The notes below the pieces were generated by a model. It saw only the letters and a program-made list of their open reading frames with translations, was not told where the DNA came from and did no database searches. 64,000 nt of DNA from Antedon mediterranea (Eukaryota > Echinodermata > Crinoidea > Comatulida > Antedonidae), in assembly GCF_964355755.1 (NCBI RefSeq), contig NC_092676.1, positions 1,658,288 through 1,722,287 of the forward strand, given 5' to 3'. The first letter of the stretch is position 1, and each line of letters begins with the position of its first letter. The position numbers were made by a program, and so were the translations under genes. This document shows, one piece after another, positions 45,009-55,427 of the stretch.

Positions 45009-46045
45009 ATGAATTTGAAATTGCTTATTCTGTTTGTGATGACCTGCTTGTTGATATTCAGACATGGAGGAGCTACAAGACGTTTGGTAAAATTTAACAG
45101 GAAATATCACTACTCATCAACAAGTAAGGTAAACATTACAATCATACCGGTAATACACCAAAAGACTGTTGAGCGATTAGGAAAATATGAAACAGTTAAA
45201 TGTCCACTTTTCATTTCGTTTGGTTCTAATCAAGGACTATACTTATGTCAATTGGATGATAATACTACATTTTCTATTTACACGTCGGGTGTAACATCGA
45301 CCACATGTCAACCAGAACTTGTAAACCTCTATTGTGACGGTATGAGAGACATCGTTGAAGGAGAGGAAGTACACATTTCATGTGACTTGATCAAGAACTC
45401 TGACTATGATCAACACGAAGTAACAACTTTTTGGGTTCAAGGAAAGCACATTACACAGATTCATCATACAGATGCTGACATGACAATTAATCAGACTCTT
45501 AAAGGTTTTTATTCTGGACAAGGGATATTTTTGTACTGTATTTCATTTGAGAATAGCATTAACTGCTATAGATTGACTATGAAAGTTTATCCCCTATTAA
45601 TGGAGAGGTCCAAGGTGTATATGAAAACTCTGAAGTTGATGTGAACCAGAATTGTTTCAAGTGTTATGCAGAAGGTGGATCTGGTAAGATAATATATAAT
45701 TGGAGTTTGAATGGAGACGAATTGCAGTATCATTTCTATGAAACTGATGAAAGATGCTTTGGTAATTTACCAGCTGGTAACTACACTGTGAAGTGTCTGG
45801 TGAGTACTGATGTCCAGAACAGATCTGATGAGATAGCATTCACAATCAAAGATGACATGTTAAGAGATAAAATGGCAACTAGTAAAATAACCATAATCTT
45901 GGCAACAAGTAATATTATACTGATCATTGCACTTGTGTGTGTTGTGTGTTATGACAAACTTAAGAAGAAACATGACAACACACCACAACCTGCTGTGTAC
46001 TATCAAAGAAACAGGGATTCAACTCGTACGTATGAATTCTTCTGA
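45009..46045 (+). pseudogene. M3: short-tailed Ig-like gene with a frameshift
   Basis: Starts at the ATG beginning MNLKLLILF. It is open to about 45600, then loses frame at the junction between the second and third domains and ends at TGA 45642. The C-terminal half (Ig-like domain, transmembrane helix, tail ending TYEFF) continues in another frame to 46045. Compared with M1, the stretch 45596-45625 has two one-base losses and one gain, net minus one. Otherwise it is close to M1 and M5. It may be a pseudogene, a non-functional allele or an assembly error. As read, it would give a soluble protein lacking the last domain and membrane anchor. Confidence 0.8.
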
Positions 46046-47517
46046 CATTAGTTACTATACAATAGATGCACCAAAACATGGTGCAAATGCCTATGATTGA
46101 TAATAGACTGATGAAAAACAATGAGTACAGTCATGACATTTTGAGCATGTCAAAAATTTCCACGCGCGCGAAAAAAATTACGCGTATGGTGCGCACGGAC
46201 AATTTATATGCATTATCTATATTACAGAACAATCAGAAAGTGCTTCTTTTTTATTTCAAATAAAAAGCATGCATTTGAATACCAATTTGTGTTTACACTT
46301 TGATATCATAATCAATAGAAAATGTTTATAATAACCAATTATAAAGCCCACCATTTTGATTGTTTTGACACTCAAAAAGCATTAAACAGATAACACATGG
46401 TGTTAAATTGTTTTTAGTCGTGTGCAAACGCGACTATAGCTCACTATGTCGGTCGGTAGGTCGGTAAACACTAACTCCAATTTGCGCACGTGACTGTAGC
46501 CATGTATATGGCCTTGTTATTATTCTGTCTTGATTGATTAAAAGAAGGAACTAGATGTCACATTGATGATAGCTATCTTACTGAATACAGTAGTTCAACT
46601 TAATTATAAAACAATAACTTTAAATCTGTAAAACAGCATTGCTTATAATGACCTGTTTTTATAATAAGAAGCACACTATATCTGCTAGTTTATTGATAAT
46701 TTATAATATAAAGTTTAGTTAATAATGATATAAAACATAATGTAGTATTAAACAATACTCTGGTATTAGACTGGTCCACTCTACACTCTCTGTGCATTGT
46801 GTTAGTATAATAATGAATACACAGTGTTAAATTGCTTTTAATATTCTGTCTTGATTGATTAAAAGAAAGAACTAGATACCACATTGATGATCTTACTGAA
46901 TACAAAATTTGAACTGTAAAACAGCAATACTTAGAATGACCCGTTGACATACAATGAAGCAGACTTTATCTACAACTTAATATAATCATTATTATATATA
47001 TCTAGTTTACTGGTACAATACAGCATTAGACCACTGGCCTACTATACACTGTCAATGTAATGTCTTAGTATTAAATAAGGATATACATTTACATATCCTT
47101 ATTTCAACTTTATACAAAAATTATTCAACATTGTTCATTAGTGTGAGTGAACTTTCTGTGTATACATAATATATAGCACTACTTAAAGTACTTTTAAGTT
47201 TGAAAACAACTTTTAAATTAAAACTGAAAGACAAACGACACGTAGAGAACGACACAATGCTCCCTTTTGTTGCAATAACACCTAGAGTGAAAAGTTTCAC
47301 TACTTTTGTTTCTTAATCTTTACAATCAGAATATTCTTTTAACTGTAGTATGAAAGAACATTTTACAAACTTAGCAGTAAAAACAAACAATACATCCTTT
47401 TTTATTTGGCATATTTCTAAATACAAAATTCAAGAGAAACTCAGGAAGCCCAAACAAAAGTTAAAATATTCTTATTGTTACATAACACGTTTCCTTATTT
47501 TATTTCAACAACACTTT
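46046..47517. other. Spacer M3-M4, including the transposon empty site
   Basis: Repeats the M1 3' flank, then the M2 5' flank, joined at about 46990 without the 21.7-kb element. It carries an extra GC-rich insert at about 46130-46203 that is absent after M1 and present after M5. No gene seen. Confidence 0.75.
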
Positions 47518-47673
47518 CAGTCTCTCATTAAACTCACAATTTAGAGGTTGGATGTTCAGTCTCTCATCAAACTCACAATTTAAATGTTGGATGTTCAGTC
47601 TCTCATCAAACTCACAATTTAGACGTTGGATGTTCAGTCTCTCATCAAACTCACAATTTAGACGTTGGATGTT
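47518..47673. repeat. 39-bp repeat, four units, just before M4
   Basis: The unit starts CAGTCTCTCATCAAACTCAC and ends TTGGATGTT. Four head-to-tail copies end 27 bp before the M4 ATG. The same position has one unit at M2 and M6 and three at M7. Confidence 0.92.
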
Positions 47674-47700
47674 CACAAACTGCATAAACAGAAGTTGTTA

Positions 47701-48892
47701 ATGATGACTTTAAAATCGTTTAGTCTTTTGGTGATGACTTGCTTGTTGATATTCAGACATGGAGAAGCTGCTTCCAAAAGTTTGATAACATTTAACAGGG
47801 AGTATCAATACTCATCAACACATGAGGTAAACATAATAATCAAACCATCAAGTTTACAACATGATGTTCTTTCATCAGGACAAGAAATCACAATTAAATG
47901 TCAACTTTTCATTTCTTTTGATCCTCAAGTAGGAATATGCATGTCAATATTATGAATATTATTATAGACAAAGTTACGTTTTTGCAGAGGTTATAAAATC
48001 ATCCGCCTTATCTCAACCCCACTTGGTAACACTTTATTGTGACGGTTTAAGAAACATCATCAAAGGAGAGGAAGTACGCATTTCATGTGACATGAGGAAA
48101 CAATTTGACAACATCCAGTATGATGGGACGATTGGGTGGATACAAGGAAAGCACCATGTTACACAGTCTTATTATAGTGCAGATACTGACATTACAATTA
48201 ATCTGACTTTAAAAGGTTTTTATTCTGGAGAAGGGATGTTTTTCTACAGTTTTTCAGTTGAGAATACCATTAGATTCTATACAGTGGAGTTGATAGTTTA
48301 CCCTCAATTAAAAGTAGAGATTAAAAGGTTATATAAAACACCTGAAGTTGATGTGAACCAGAATTGCTTCAAGTGCTATGCAGAAGGTGGATCTATAGAC
48401 AAAACAATTTATGATTGGAGTTTGAGAGGAGAGGAATCTCAGTATCTGTATTACAATGAAACCAATGAAATGTGTTTTAGAAAGTTACCAGCTGGTAACT
48501 ACACTGTGAAGTGCCTGGTGAGTACTGAAGTTCAAACCAGATCTGATGAGTTAACATTCATAACTGAAGATGCAATGAGAAGAGACATCATATTTACTTC
48601 ATCTCAAAATGACAATAATGCATTACCAAAAGAAACCATGGCAACTAATAATAAAATAATCATAATCCTGGCAATAAGTAATATCATGATGGTGATGATT
48701 GCACTAAGTGTAATTGTGGTGTGTTGTTACAAACGTAAGAAACACAGAAACAGACCACAACCTGTTGTGTACTATCAAAGAAACAGGGACTCATCTGGAA
48801 GTGAATATTCTGACGTTTTACAGATCGACATGGATGAACCGATATATTATGCAATTAAAGATACAGTAGAAATTGCGGAAAATGTATTCTAA
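47701..48892 (+). pseudogene. M4: long-tailed Ig-like gene with a frameshift
   Basis: Starts MMTLKSFSLLVMTC (signal peptide) and is open to about 47950, where two bases are missing relative to M7 and a TGA follows at 47953. From there the other frame is open to 48892 and contains all later domains. The tail has Y in SEYSDV and EPIYYAI and ends EIAENVF. The middle (WIQGKHHVTQSYYSAD) is nearly identical to M7, while the transmembrane and tail part matches M2 and M6, so the gene is mosaic. Only one lesion is visible, so an allele difference or assembly error is possible. Confidence 0.8.
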
Positions 48893-50520
48893 TGGTTGAT
48901 TTTCCGGCTCGAAAACCTTTTGTACTTTTGGGAGAGGGAAAATATATGTAACTATAGCAAACATCATCAGCACTTGGATGAGACAAATGATCATGATTGG
49001 TGTTCTGCTTTAGGGCTCCCATGGCAGAATTAAATGCAACTTATTCTTTTAAAAAAATTGTTTTTAAATGTGTACTTTAAAAAAAAATTTACACTTTTCC
49101 AACCTCAAAACTTTAAATAAATAACTTTAAATTGCATAAATAGTCTTTATTAAAATCATTCCAAAGGAAAACCTTAGTTTATAAGCATGATCAAATGTAA
49201 AATAGTTTATCCATTCCTTACTAAAACAAATTTTAGTAATGATAATTTTATCCATAATATTCAGAACATGCATCTATAGAAATATTGACAATTTCTTACT
49301 GTGAGTGTGGGTACTGTTAGATATATAAACACATAAATATACAAATAAACTTATTACTGATAGTTGCTTGTCAACATTTGTATTAATTAGTCATTTTTAA
49401 AAATCTAAACGTCGTAGTGATGTATCTTTACATATGTACTTTACTATTTCAATCGACTATGAAAGTGACAGTTCAACAAAAGTATTAAATCATCATTAGT
49501 GGTATATTATTTATAAATCATGAAAACAAATATTTCAATACTGAGTGGATAAAAGAATATATTTATAAATTGTTTCTCTTTGCACCCATCCTCTTACCTA
49601 TTCCTGGCTCAACCCTAATGTTACATACAAAACAAAAATTTGGTTTGTTTAAATTTTCTGACAAGTTTTTTCTTTCAGAAGTGATTCTCAGGGTGCTAAT
49701 TTTAATTGACTACATTCGAATCAGTGTCTATTTATTTGTTCCTGTAAACTACATGTATTTTATAGTCCTGCGGTATACGTACATTTGAAATTTCTTTTTT
49801 GAATTTTTTTTTTAATATTCTAAAACCATCTGTTGGCACGACCTCTAGTAGTTATCTAATTTGACCAAAAAATTGGATCGAGAAAAAAAATGTATTTACC
49901 TGAAAAAAAATGTAATTGAAAGCAAAAAATGGTCAAATTGGCTGCCAGGCAATGGGGTTTTGGTTGAATTTAACCATTCATTTTGTCATTTTATAAGTGA
50001 AAACATATTTTTTATTTTTCTTGTACGGAAGAGATTAACTTTATTAAAACTACAACATAACATATTCAAAGTCTGATTTTAATTCATCTTCATGTTTCAT
50101 GTTCAAATTCAATGAGCAATTGTATTTACTGTAGTGTATGGGTGATGATTTTACTAAAGTGTCAACACCTTTTTGCTATATCATAACAATAATATTTTCT
50201 ATACGTCAACAAAAGATATTTTTCTATTTCCTCAAACAAGGAATAGAAACTCTCTCTTAATCTTTACAATGAGCAATTGTATTTACTGAAGACTATGGGT
50301 GATGATTTTACAAAAATAGTAGGACAAACCAAAACACTATAAAACTAAAGTGTCATGAACTATGTTTACTTTTGTCACATCATAACAATAACATTTCCTA
50401 TACAACATATTATATTTCTTCCTTTTCCTCAAACAAGGAATAATAAAGACTCTAGTCTCTGACTAAATTAGAAAGTTGGATTTTCACAACTGAACAACAC
50501 ACAAAAAGAATGTTATAAAG
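48893..50520. other. Spacer M4-M5
   Basis: Holds the M4 3'UTR, a family E repeat copy (about 49855-50100), and a direct duplication of about 150 bp (50110-50260 and 50265-50410, sharing GAGCAATTGTATTTACTG). The M5 5' block with CTAAATTAGAAAGTTGGA follows. No gene seen. Confidence 0.6.
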
Positions 50521-51564
50521 ATGACTTTGAAAATTGTTAATCTGTTGGTGATGACCTGCTTGTTGATATTCACACATGGAGGAGCTACAAGAAGTTTAGT
50601 AATATTTCAAGCTAAGTTTCACTACTCATCAACAAGTAAGGTATACATTACAATCACACCAGTAATGAAACAACAGAAGGTTAATCGTTCAGGAAAATTG
50701 ACACGAGTTAGATGTCCACTTTTCATTTCGTTTGGTTCTAATCAAGGAATATACGCATGTTACTTTGATGATAATACTCAATATACTCTTTATACATCGT
50801 CGGGTGTGACATATACCACATCTCAACCAGATCTTGTAAAACTCTATTGTGACGGATTGAGAAACATCGTTGAAGGCGAGGAAGTAGACATTTCATGTGA
50901 CTTGATCAGAAAAGATGACAACATACAATATGAAGTGACAACTATTTGGGCTCAAGGAAAGCACAACATTACACAGATTCATCGTGTAGATACTAACATT
51001 ACAATTATTCAGACTCTTAATGGTTTTCATTCTGGAGAAGGGGTATTTTTTTACTGTATTTCATTGGAGAATAGCATTAATTGCTATAGATTCACTATGA
51101 CAGTTTATCCCCAATTAATGGTAGAGGTCACAAGGGTATATGAAAACTCTGAAGTTGATGTGAACCAGAATTGTTTCAAGTGTTATGCAGAAGGTGGATC
51201 TGGTAAGATAATTTATAATTGGAGTTTGAATGGAGACGAATTGCAGTATTATTTCTATGAAACTGATGAAAGATGCTTTCGTAATTTACCAGCTGGTAAC
51301 TACACTGTGAAGTGTCTGGTGAGTACTGATGTCCAGAACAGATCTGATGAGATAGCATTCACAATCAAAGATGACATGTTAAGAGATAAAATGGCAACTA
51401 ATAAAATAACCATAATCCTGGCAACAAGTAATATCATACTGATCATTGCACTTGTGTGTGTTGTATGTTATGACAAACTTAAGAAGAAACATGACAACGC
51501 ACCACAACCTGCTGTGTACTATCAAATAAACGGGGATTCAACTCGTACGTATGAATTCTTCTGA
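50521..51564 (+). CDS. M5: short-tailed Ig-like type I membrane protein
   Basis: Single exon, 347 residues, same length and architecture as M1. After residue 31, I count about 12 amino-acid differences from M1 against two silent changes, spread over the ectodomain (I49M, S60L, L62R, I90L, K167N, F182L, G254R) and near the membrane and tail (S294N, T327A, R336I). The signal peptide region (MTLKIVNLLVMTC, IFTHGG) matches M2 rather than M1, suggesting sequence exchange between cluster members. It ends TYEFF like M1 and M3, lacking the paired tyrosine tail. It is followed by M6 in the same order as M1-M2. Confidence 0.85.
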   Translation: MTLKIVNLLVMTCLLIFTHGGATRSLVIFQAKFHYSSTSKVYITITPVMKQQKVNRSGKLTRVRCPLFISFGSNQGIYACYFDDNTQYTLYTSSGVTYTTSQPDLVKLYCDGLRNIVEGEEVDISCDLIRKDDNIQYEVTTIWAQGKHNITQIHRVDTNITIIQTLNGFHSGEGVFFYCISLENSINCYRFTMTVYPQLMVEVTRVYENSEVDVNQNCFKCYAEGGSGKIIYNWSLNGDELQYYFYETDERCFRNLPAGNYTVKCLVSTDVQNRSDEIAFTIKDDMLRDKMATNKITIILATSNIILIIALVCVVCYDKLKKKHDNAPQPAVYYQINGDSTRTYEFF

Positions 51565-53113
51565 CATTAGTTACTATACAATGGATGCACCAAAACATGG
51601 TGCAAATGCCTATGATTGATAATAGACTGATTAAAAACAATGAGTACAGTCATGACATTTTGAGCATGTCAAAAATTCCCACGCGCGCGAAAAAAATTAC
51701 GCGTATGGTGCGCACGGACAATTTATATGCATTATCTATATTACAGAACAATCAGAAAGTGCTTCTTTTTTATTTCAAATAAAAAGCATGCATTTGAATA
51801 CCAATTTGTGTTTACACTTTGATATCATAATCAATAGAAAATGTTTATAATAACCAATTATAAAGCCCACCATTTTGATTGTTTTGACACTCAAAAAGCA
51901 TTAAACAGATAACACATGGTGTTAAATTGTTTTTAGTCGTGTGCAAACGCGACTATAGCTCACTATGTCGGTCGGTAGGTCGGTAAACACTAACTCCAAT
52001 TTGCGCACGTGACTGTAGCCATGTATATGGCCTTGTTATTATTCTGTCTTGATTCATTAAAAGAAGGAACTAGATGTCACATTGATGATAGCTATCTTAC
52101 TGAATACAGTAGTTCAACTTAATTATAAAACAATAACTTTAAATCTGTAAAACAGCATTGCTTATAATGACCTGTTTTTATAATAAGAAGCACACTATAT
52201 CTGCTAGTTTATTGATAATGTATAATATAAAGTTTAGTTAATAATGATATAAAACATAATGTAGTATTAAACAATACTCTGGTATTAGACTGGTCCACTC
52301 TACACTCTCTGTGCATTGTGTTAGTATAATAATGAATACACAGTGTTAAATTGCTTTTAATATTCTGTCTTGATTGATTAAAAGAAAGAACTAGATACCA
52401 CATTGATGATCTTACTGAATACAAAATTTGTTTTGTAAAACAGCAATACTTAGAATGACCCGTTGACATACAATGAAGCAGACTTTATCTACAACTTAAT
52501 ATAATCATTATTATATATATCTAGTTTACTGGTACAGTACAGCATTAGACCACTGGCCTACTCTACACTGTTAATGTAATGTCTTAGTATTAATAAGGAT
52601 ATACATTTACATATCCTTATTTCAACTTTATAAAAAAATTATTCAACATTGTTCATTAGTGTGAGTGAACTTTCTGTGTATACATAATATATAGCACTAC
52701 TTAAAGTACTTTTAAGTTTGAAAACAACTTTTAAATTAAAACTGAAAGACAAACATTGTAGACAACAACACAATGCTCCCTTTTGTTGCAATAACCTAGA
52801 ATGAAATATTTTAACTACTTTTGTTTCTTAATCTTTACAATGAGAATATTCGTTTAACTGTAGTTTGAATGAACATTTTACAAACGTAGTGGTAAAAACA
52901 ACACATCCTTTTTGGCATATTTCCAAATTTCCTGTATACAAAATTCAAGAGAAACTTAGGAAACCCAAACAAAAGTTAAAATATCCTTATTGTTAAATCA
53001 AACATGATTCCTTATTTTATTTCAACTCACTAAACACAAACAACACTTTCAGTCTCTCATCAAATTCACAATTTAGAGGTTGGATGTTCACAAACTGCAT
53101 AAACAGAAGTTGT
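51565..53113. other. Spacer M5-M6, including a second transposon empty site
   Basis: Near-identical to 46046-47517. The GC-rich insert is at about 51649-51722, the uninterrupted TE target word at about 52500-52520, and a single 39-bp unit at about 53050-53088 before M6. No gene seen. Confidence 0.75.
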
Positions 53114-54250
53114 ATGATGACTTTAAATTTGTATATTCTTTTGGTGGTGACTTGCTTGTTGATATTCAGACATGGAGGAGCTTCAAGAAGTTTGGTAACA
53201 TTTGATGCTAAGTTTCACTACTCATCAACAAGTAAGGTAAACATTACAATCACACCATCAAGTAAACAACAGAATGTTACTCGTTCTGGAAAATCTATGA
53301 TACTTAAATGTCCACTTTTCTTTTCGTTTGGTTCTAATCAGGGAATATACGCATGTGAATATGATAATTCTCAATATACTATTTATACATCAGATGTAAC
53401 ATTGACCAAATCTCAACCAGAACTTGTAAAACTCTATTGTGACGGTTTGAGAGACATCGCTGAAGGAGAGGAAGTACACATTTCATGTGATTTGATCAGA
53501 AAAGATGACAAAATCCAATATGAAGTGACAATTGGTTGGATCCAAGGAAAGCACAACATCACACAGTATCATCAAGCAGATACTAACATTACAATTGATC
53601 TGACTATAAAAGGTTTTTATTCTGGAGAAGGAGTATTTTACTACTGTATTTCAACTCAGAATAACATTAACTGCTATAAATTGGAATTAATGGTTTACCG
53701 TCAATTAAAGGTAGAGGTTAAGAGGTTGCATGTAATACCTGAAGTTGATGTGAACCAGAATTGCTTCAAGTGCTATGCAGAAGGTGGATCTGGTGGCACA
53801 ACAATTTATAATTGGAGTTTGAATGGAGAGTCCCAGTATCAGTATTATGACAATGATGAAAGGTGCTTTGGTAATTTACCAGCTGGTAACTACACTGTTA
53901 AGTGTCTGGTGAGTACTGATGTTCAGAGAAGATCTGATGAGATAACATTAACAATTAAGGATGCCATAACAACAGACACAATGACAACATCTCAAAATAT
54001 CAATTATGTCATCCCAACAGAAACAATGACAACTAATGAAAAAATCATAATCTTGGCAACAAGTAATATCATGATGGTGATGATTGCACTAAGTGTAAGT
54101 GTGGTGTGTTGTTACAAACGTAAGAAACACAGAAACAGACCACAACCTGTTGTGTACTACCAAAGAAACAGGGACTCATCTGGAAGTGAATATTCTGATG
54201 ATCTACAGATCGACATGAATGAACCGATATATCACGCAATAACACAGTAG
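53114..54250 (+). CDS. M6: long-tailed Ig-like receptor
   Basis: The start is taken at the ATG-ATG pair beginning MMTLNLYILL, giving 378 residues. An upstream in-frame ATG (53084) would precede the signal peptide and lies in the conserved 5'UTR-like block. Architecture as M2, with one stalk repeat unit fewer. The tail has Y360 in SEYSDD, so the first tyrosine motif is altered, and Y373 in EPIYHAI is kept. The ectodomain is close to M2 (shared TLTKSQPELVKLYC and WIQGKHNIT). Function unknown; a cell-surface receptor is the best reading. Confidence 0.85.
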   Translation: MMTLNLYILLVVTCLLIFRHGGASRSLVTFDAKFHYSSTSKVNITITPSSKQQNVTRSGKSMILKCPLFFSFGSNQGIYACEYDNSQYTIYTSDVTLTKSQPELVKLYCDGLRDIAEGEEVHISCDLIRKDDKIQYEVTIGWIQGKHNITQYHQADTNITIDLTIKGFYSGEGVFYYCISTQNNINCYKLELMVYRQLKVEVKRLHVIPEVDVNQNCFKCYAEGGSGGTTIYNWSLNGESQYQYYDNDERCFGNLPAGNYTVKCLVSTDVQRRSDEITLTIKDAITTDTMTTSQNINYVIPTETMTTNEKIIILATSNIMMVMIALSVSVVCCYKRKKHRNRPQPVVYYQRNRDSSGSEYSDDLQIDMNEPIYHAITQ

Positions 54251-55427
54251 AACTTGTGGACAACGTTTTCAGGTTCCGGTGATTTCAGATGATGCAAACC
54301 AATTTTTAGTTTTGCTTTGGCAGAGGAAAAAACTATATGTACTATAGCATACATCATCAACACTCGGATGAGACAATGATCACGATTGGTGTTCCGCTGT
54401 GGGCTTTGCAAGGCAGAATTTATGAAACTGAAACTTATTCTTACAAACATTTTTTTTTAATGTGTGTAAACTTTTTTTAACCTCAATATACGGCTAATAT
54501 AAGAAGGTTGATTTAAGAAGGGACAGTATCCTAGTAAATTAGTAACTTTAATTAACTAACTTTATACTGCATAGTTTTTAGTAAAATCATTCCAAGGGAA
54601 AGACTGCTTAACATTTAACTATAACACTACTATACATTTTAAAATTTATATGTACTACGGTATATATATATTAATATTATAAAATACAGTAAAAAACATA
54701 TGTTTTTATTCAGATTAAAAAGCATGCATTTATATAAATTTGTTTTTACACTTGACTGATGTTAAGTTTGAGTATCTCATAATAATAGGCAATGTTTAAA
54801 ACCAATTTTAAAGCCCACCATTTTAATTGTTGTTGGTTTTGACACTCAAAAGAATTACATAGATGAATACAGTGTTAAATTGTTTTTTATTAATTCTCTT
54901 TTGAATTATTAAAAGAAGGAACTAGATGCCACATTGATGATAGCTGAAAACAGTATTTCAACTTAATTATAAAGCAATTTAAATCTGTAAACAGCTTTGC
55001 TTTGCGTTGACATACAAAGAAGCACACTTAAAATTATGATCATTATAAAAAATATTAGTTTGTATAAAAGTTTACTTACAAAATACAGTAATATTAACGT
55101 TTTAAAAAATACGTTGTGTATGAAGCATATAATAATAAAAAAATTAAACTATTTATCAATGTAGAGTTAACTCTCAACACACACAAGTTTTTAATCAATC
55201 TTGTACATGTCATATATTATTTTATTTTATATCTTAACTTGTAATCATATATTAAATATGTCATATTGAATGAATGAATTGAATTTACCTAATGTTATTT
55301 ATTTCTGTCATTAGTTACCATACTTTCTCTCATAACAACATTTTCCTGTCAAAAAAAACACAATTTAAATTGAATACTGTACATAGGCACTCAATACTCA
55401 AAAGCAAAAAAATTATAATAATAAACA
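54251..55427. other. Spacer M6 to 27-bp array
   Basis: M6 3'UTR and a diverged version of the 3' flank module (GAAGGAACTAGATGCCACAT near 54915). No gene, RNA or further repeat seen. Confidence 0.5.
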
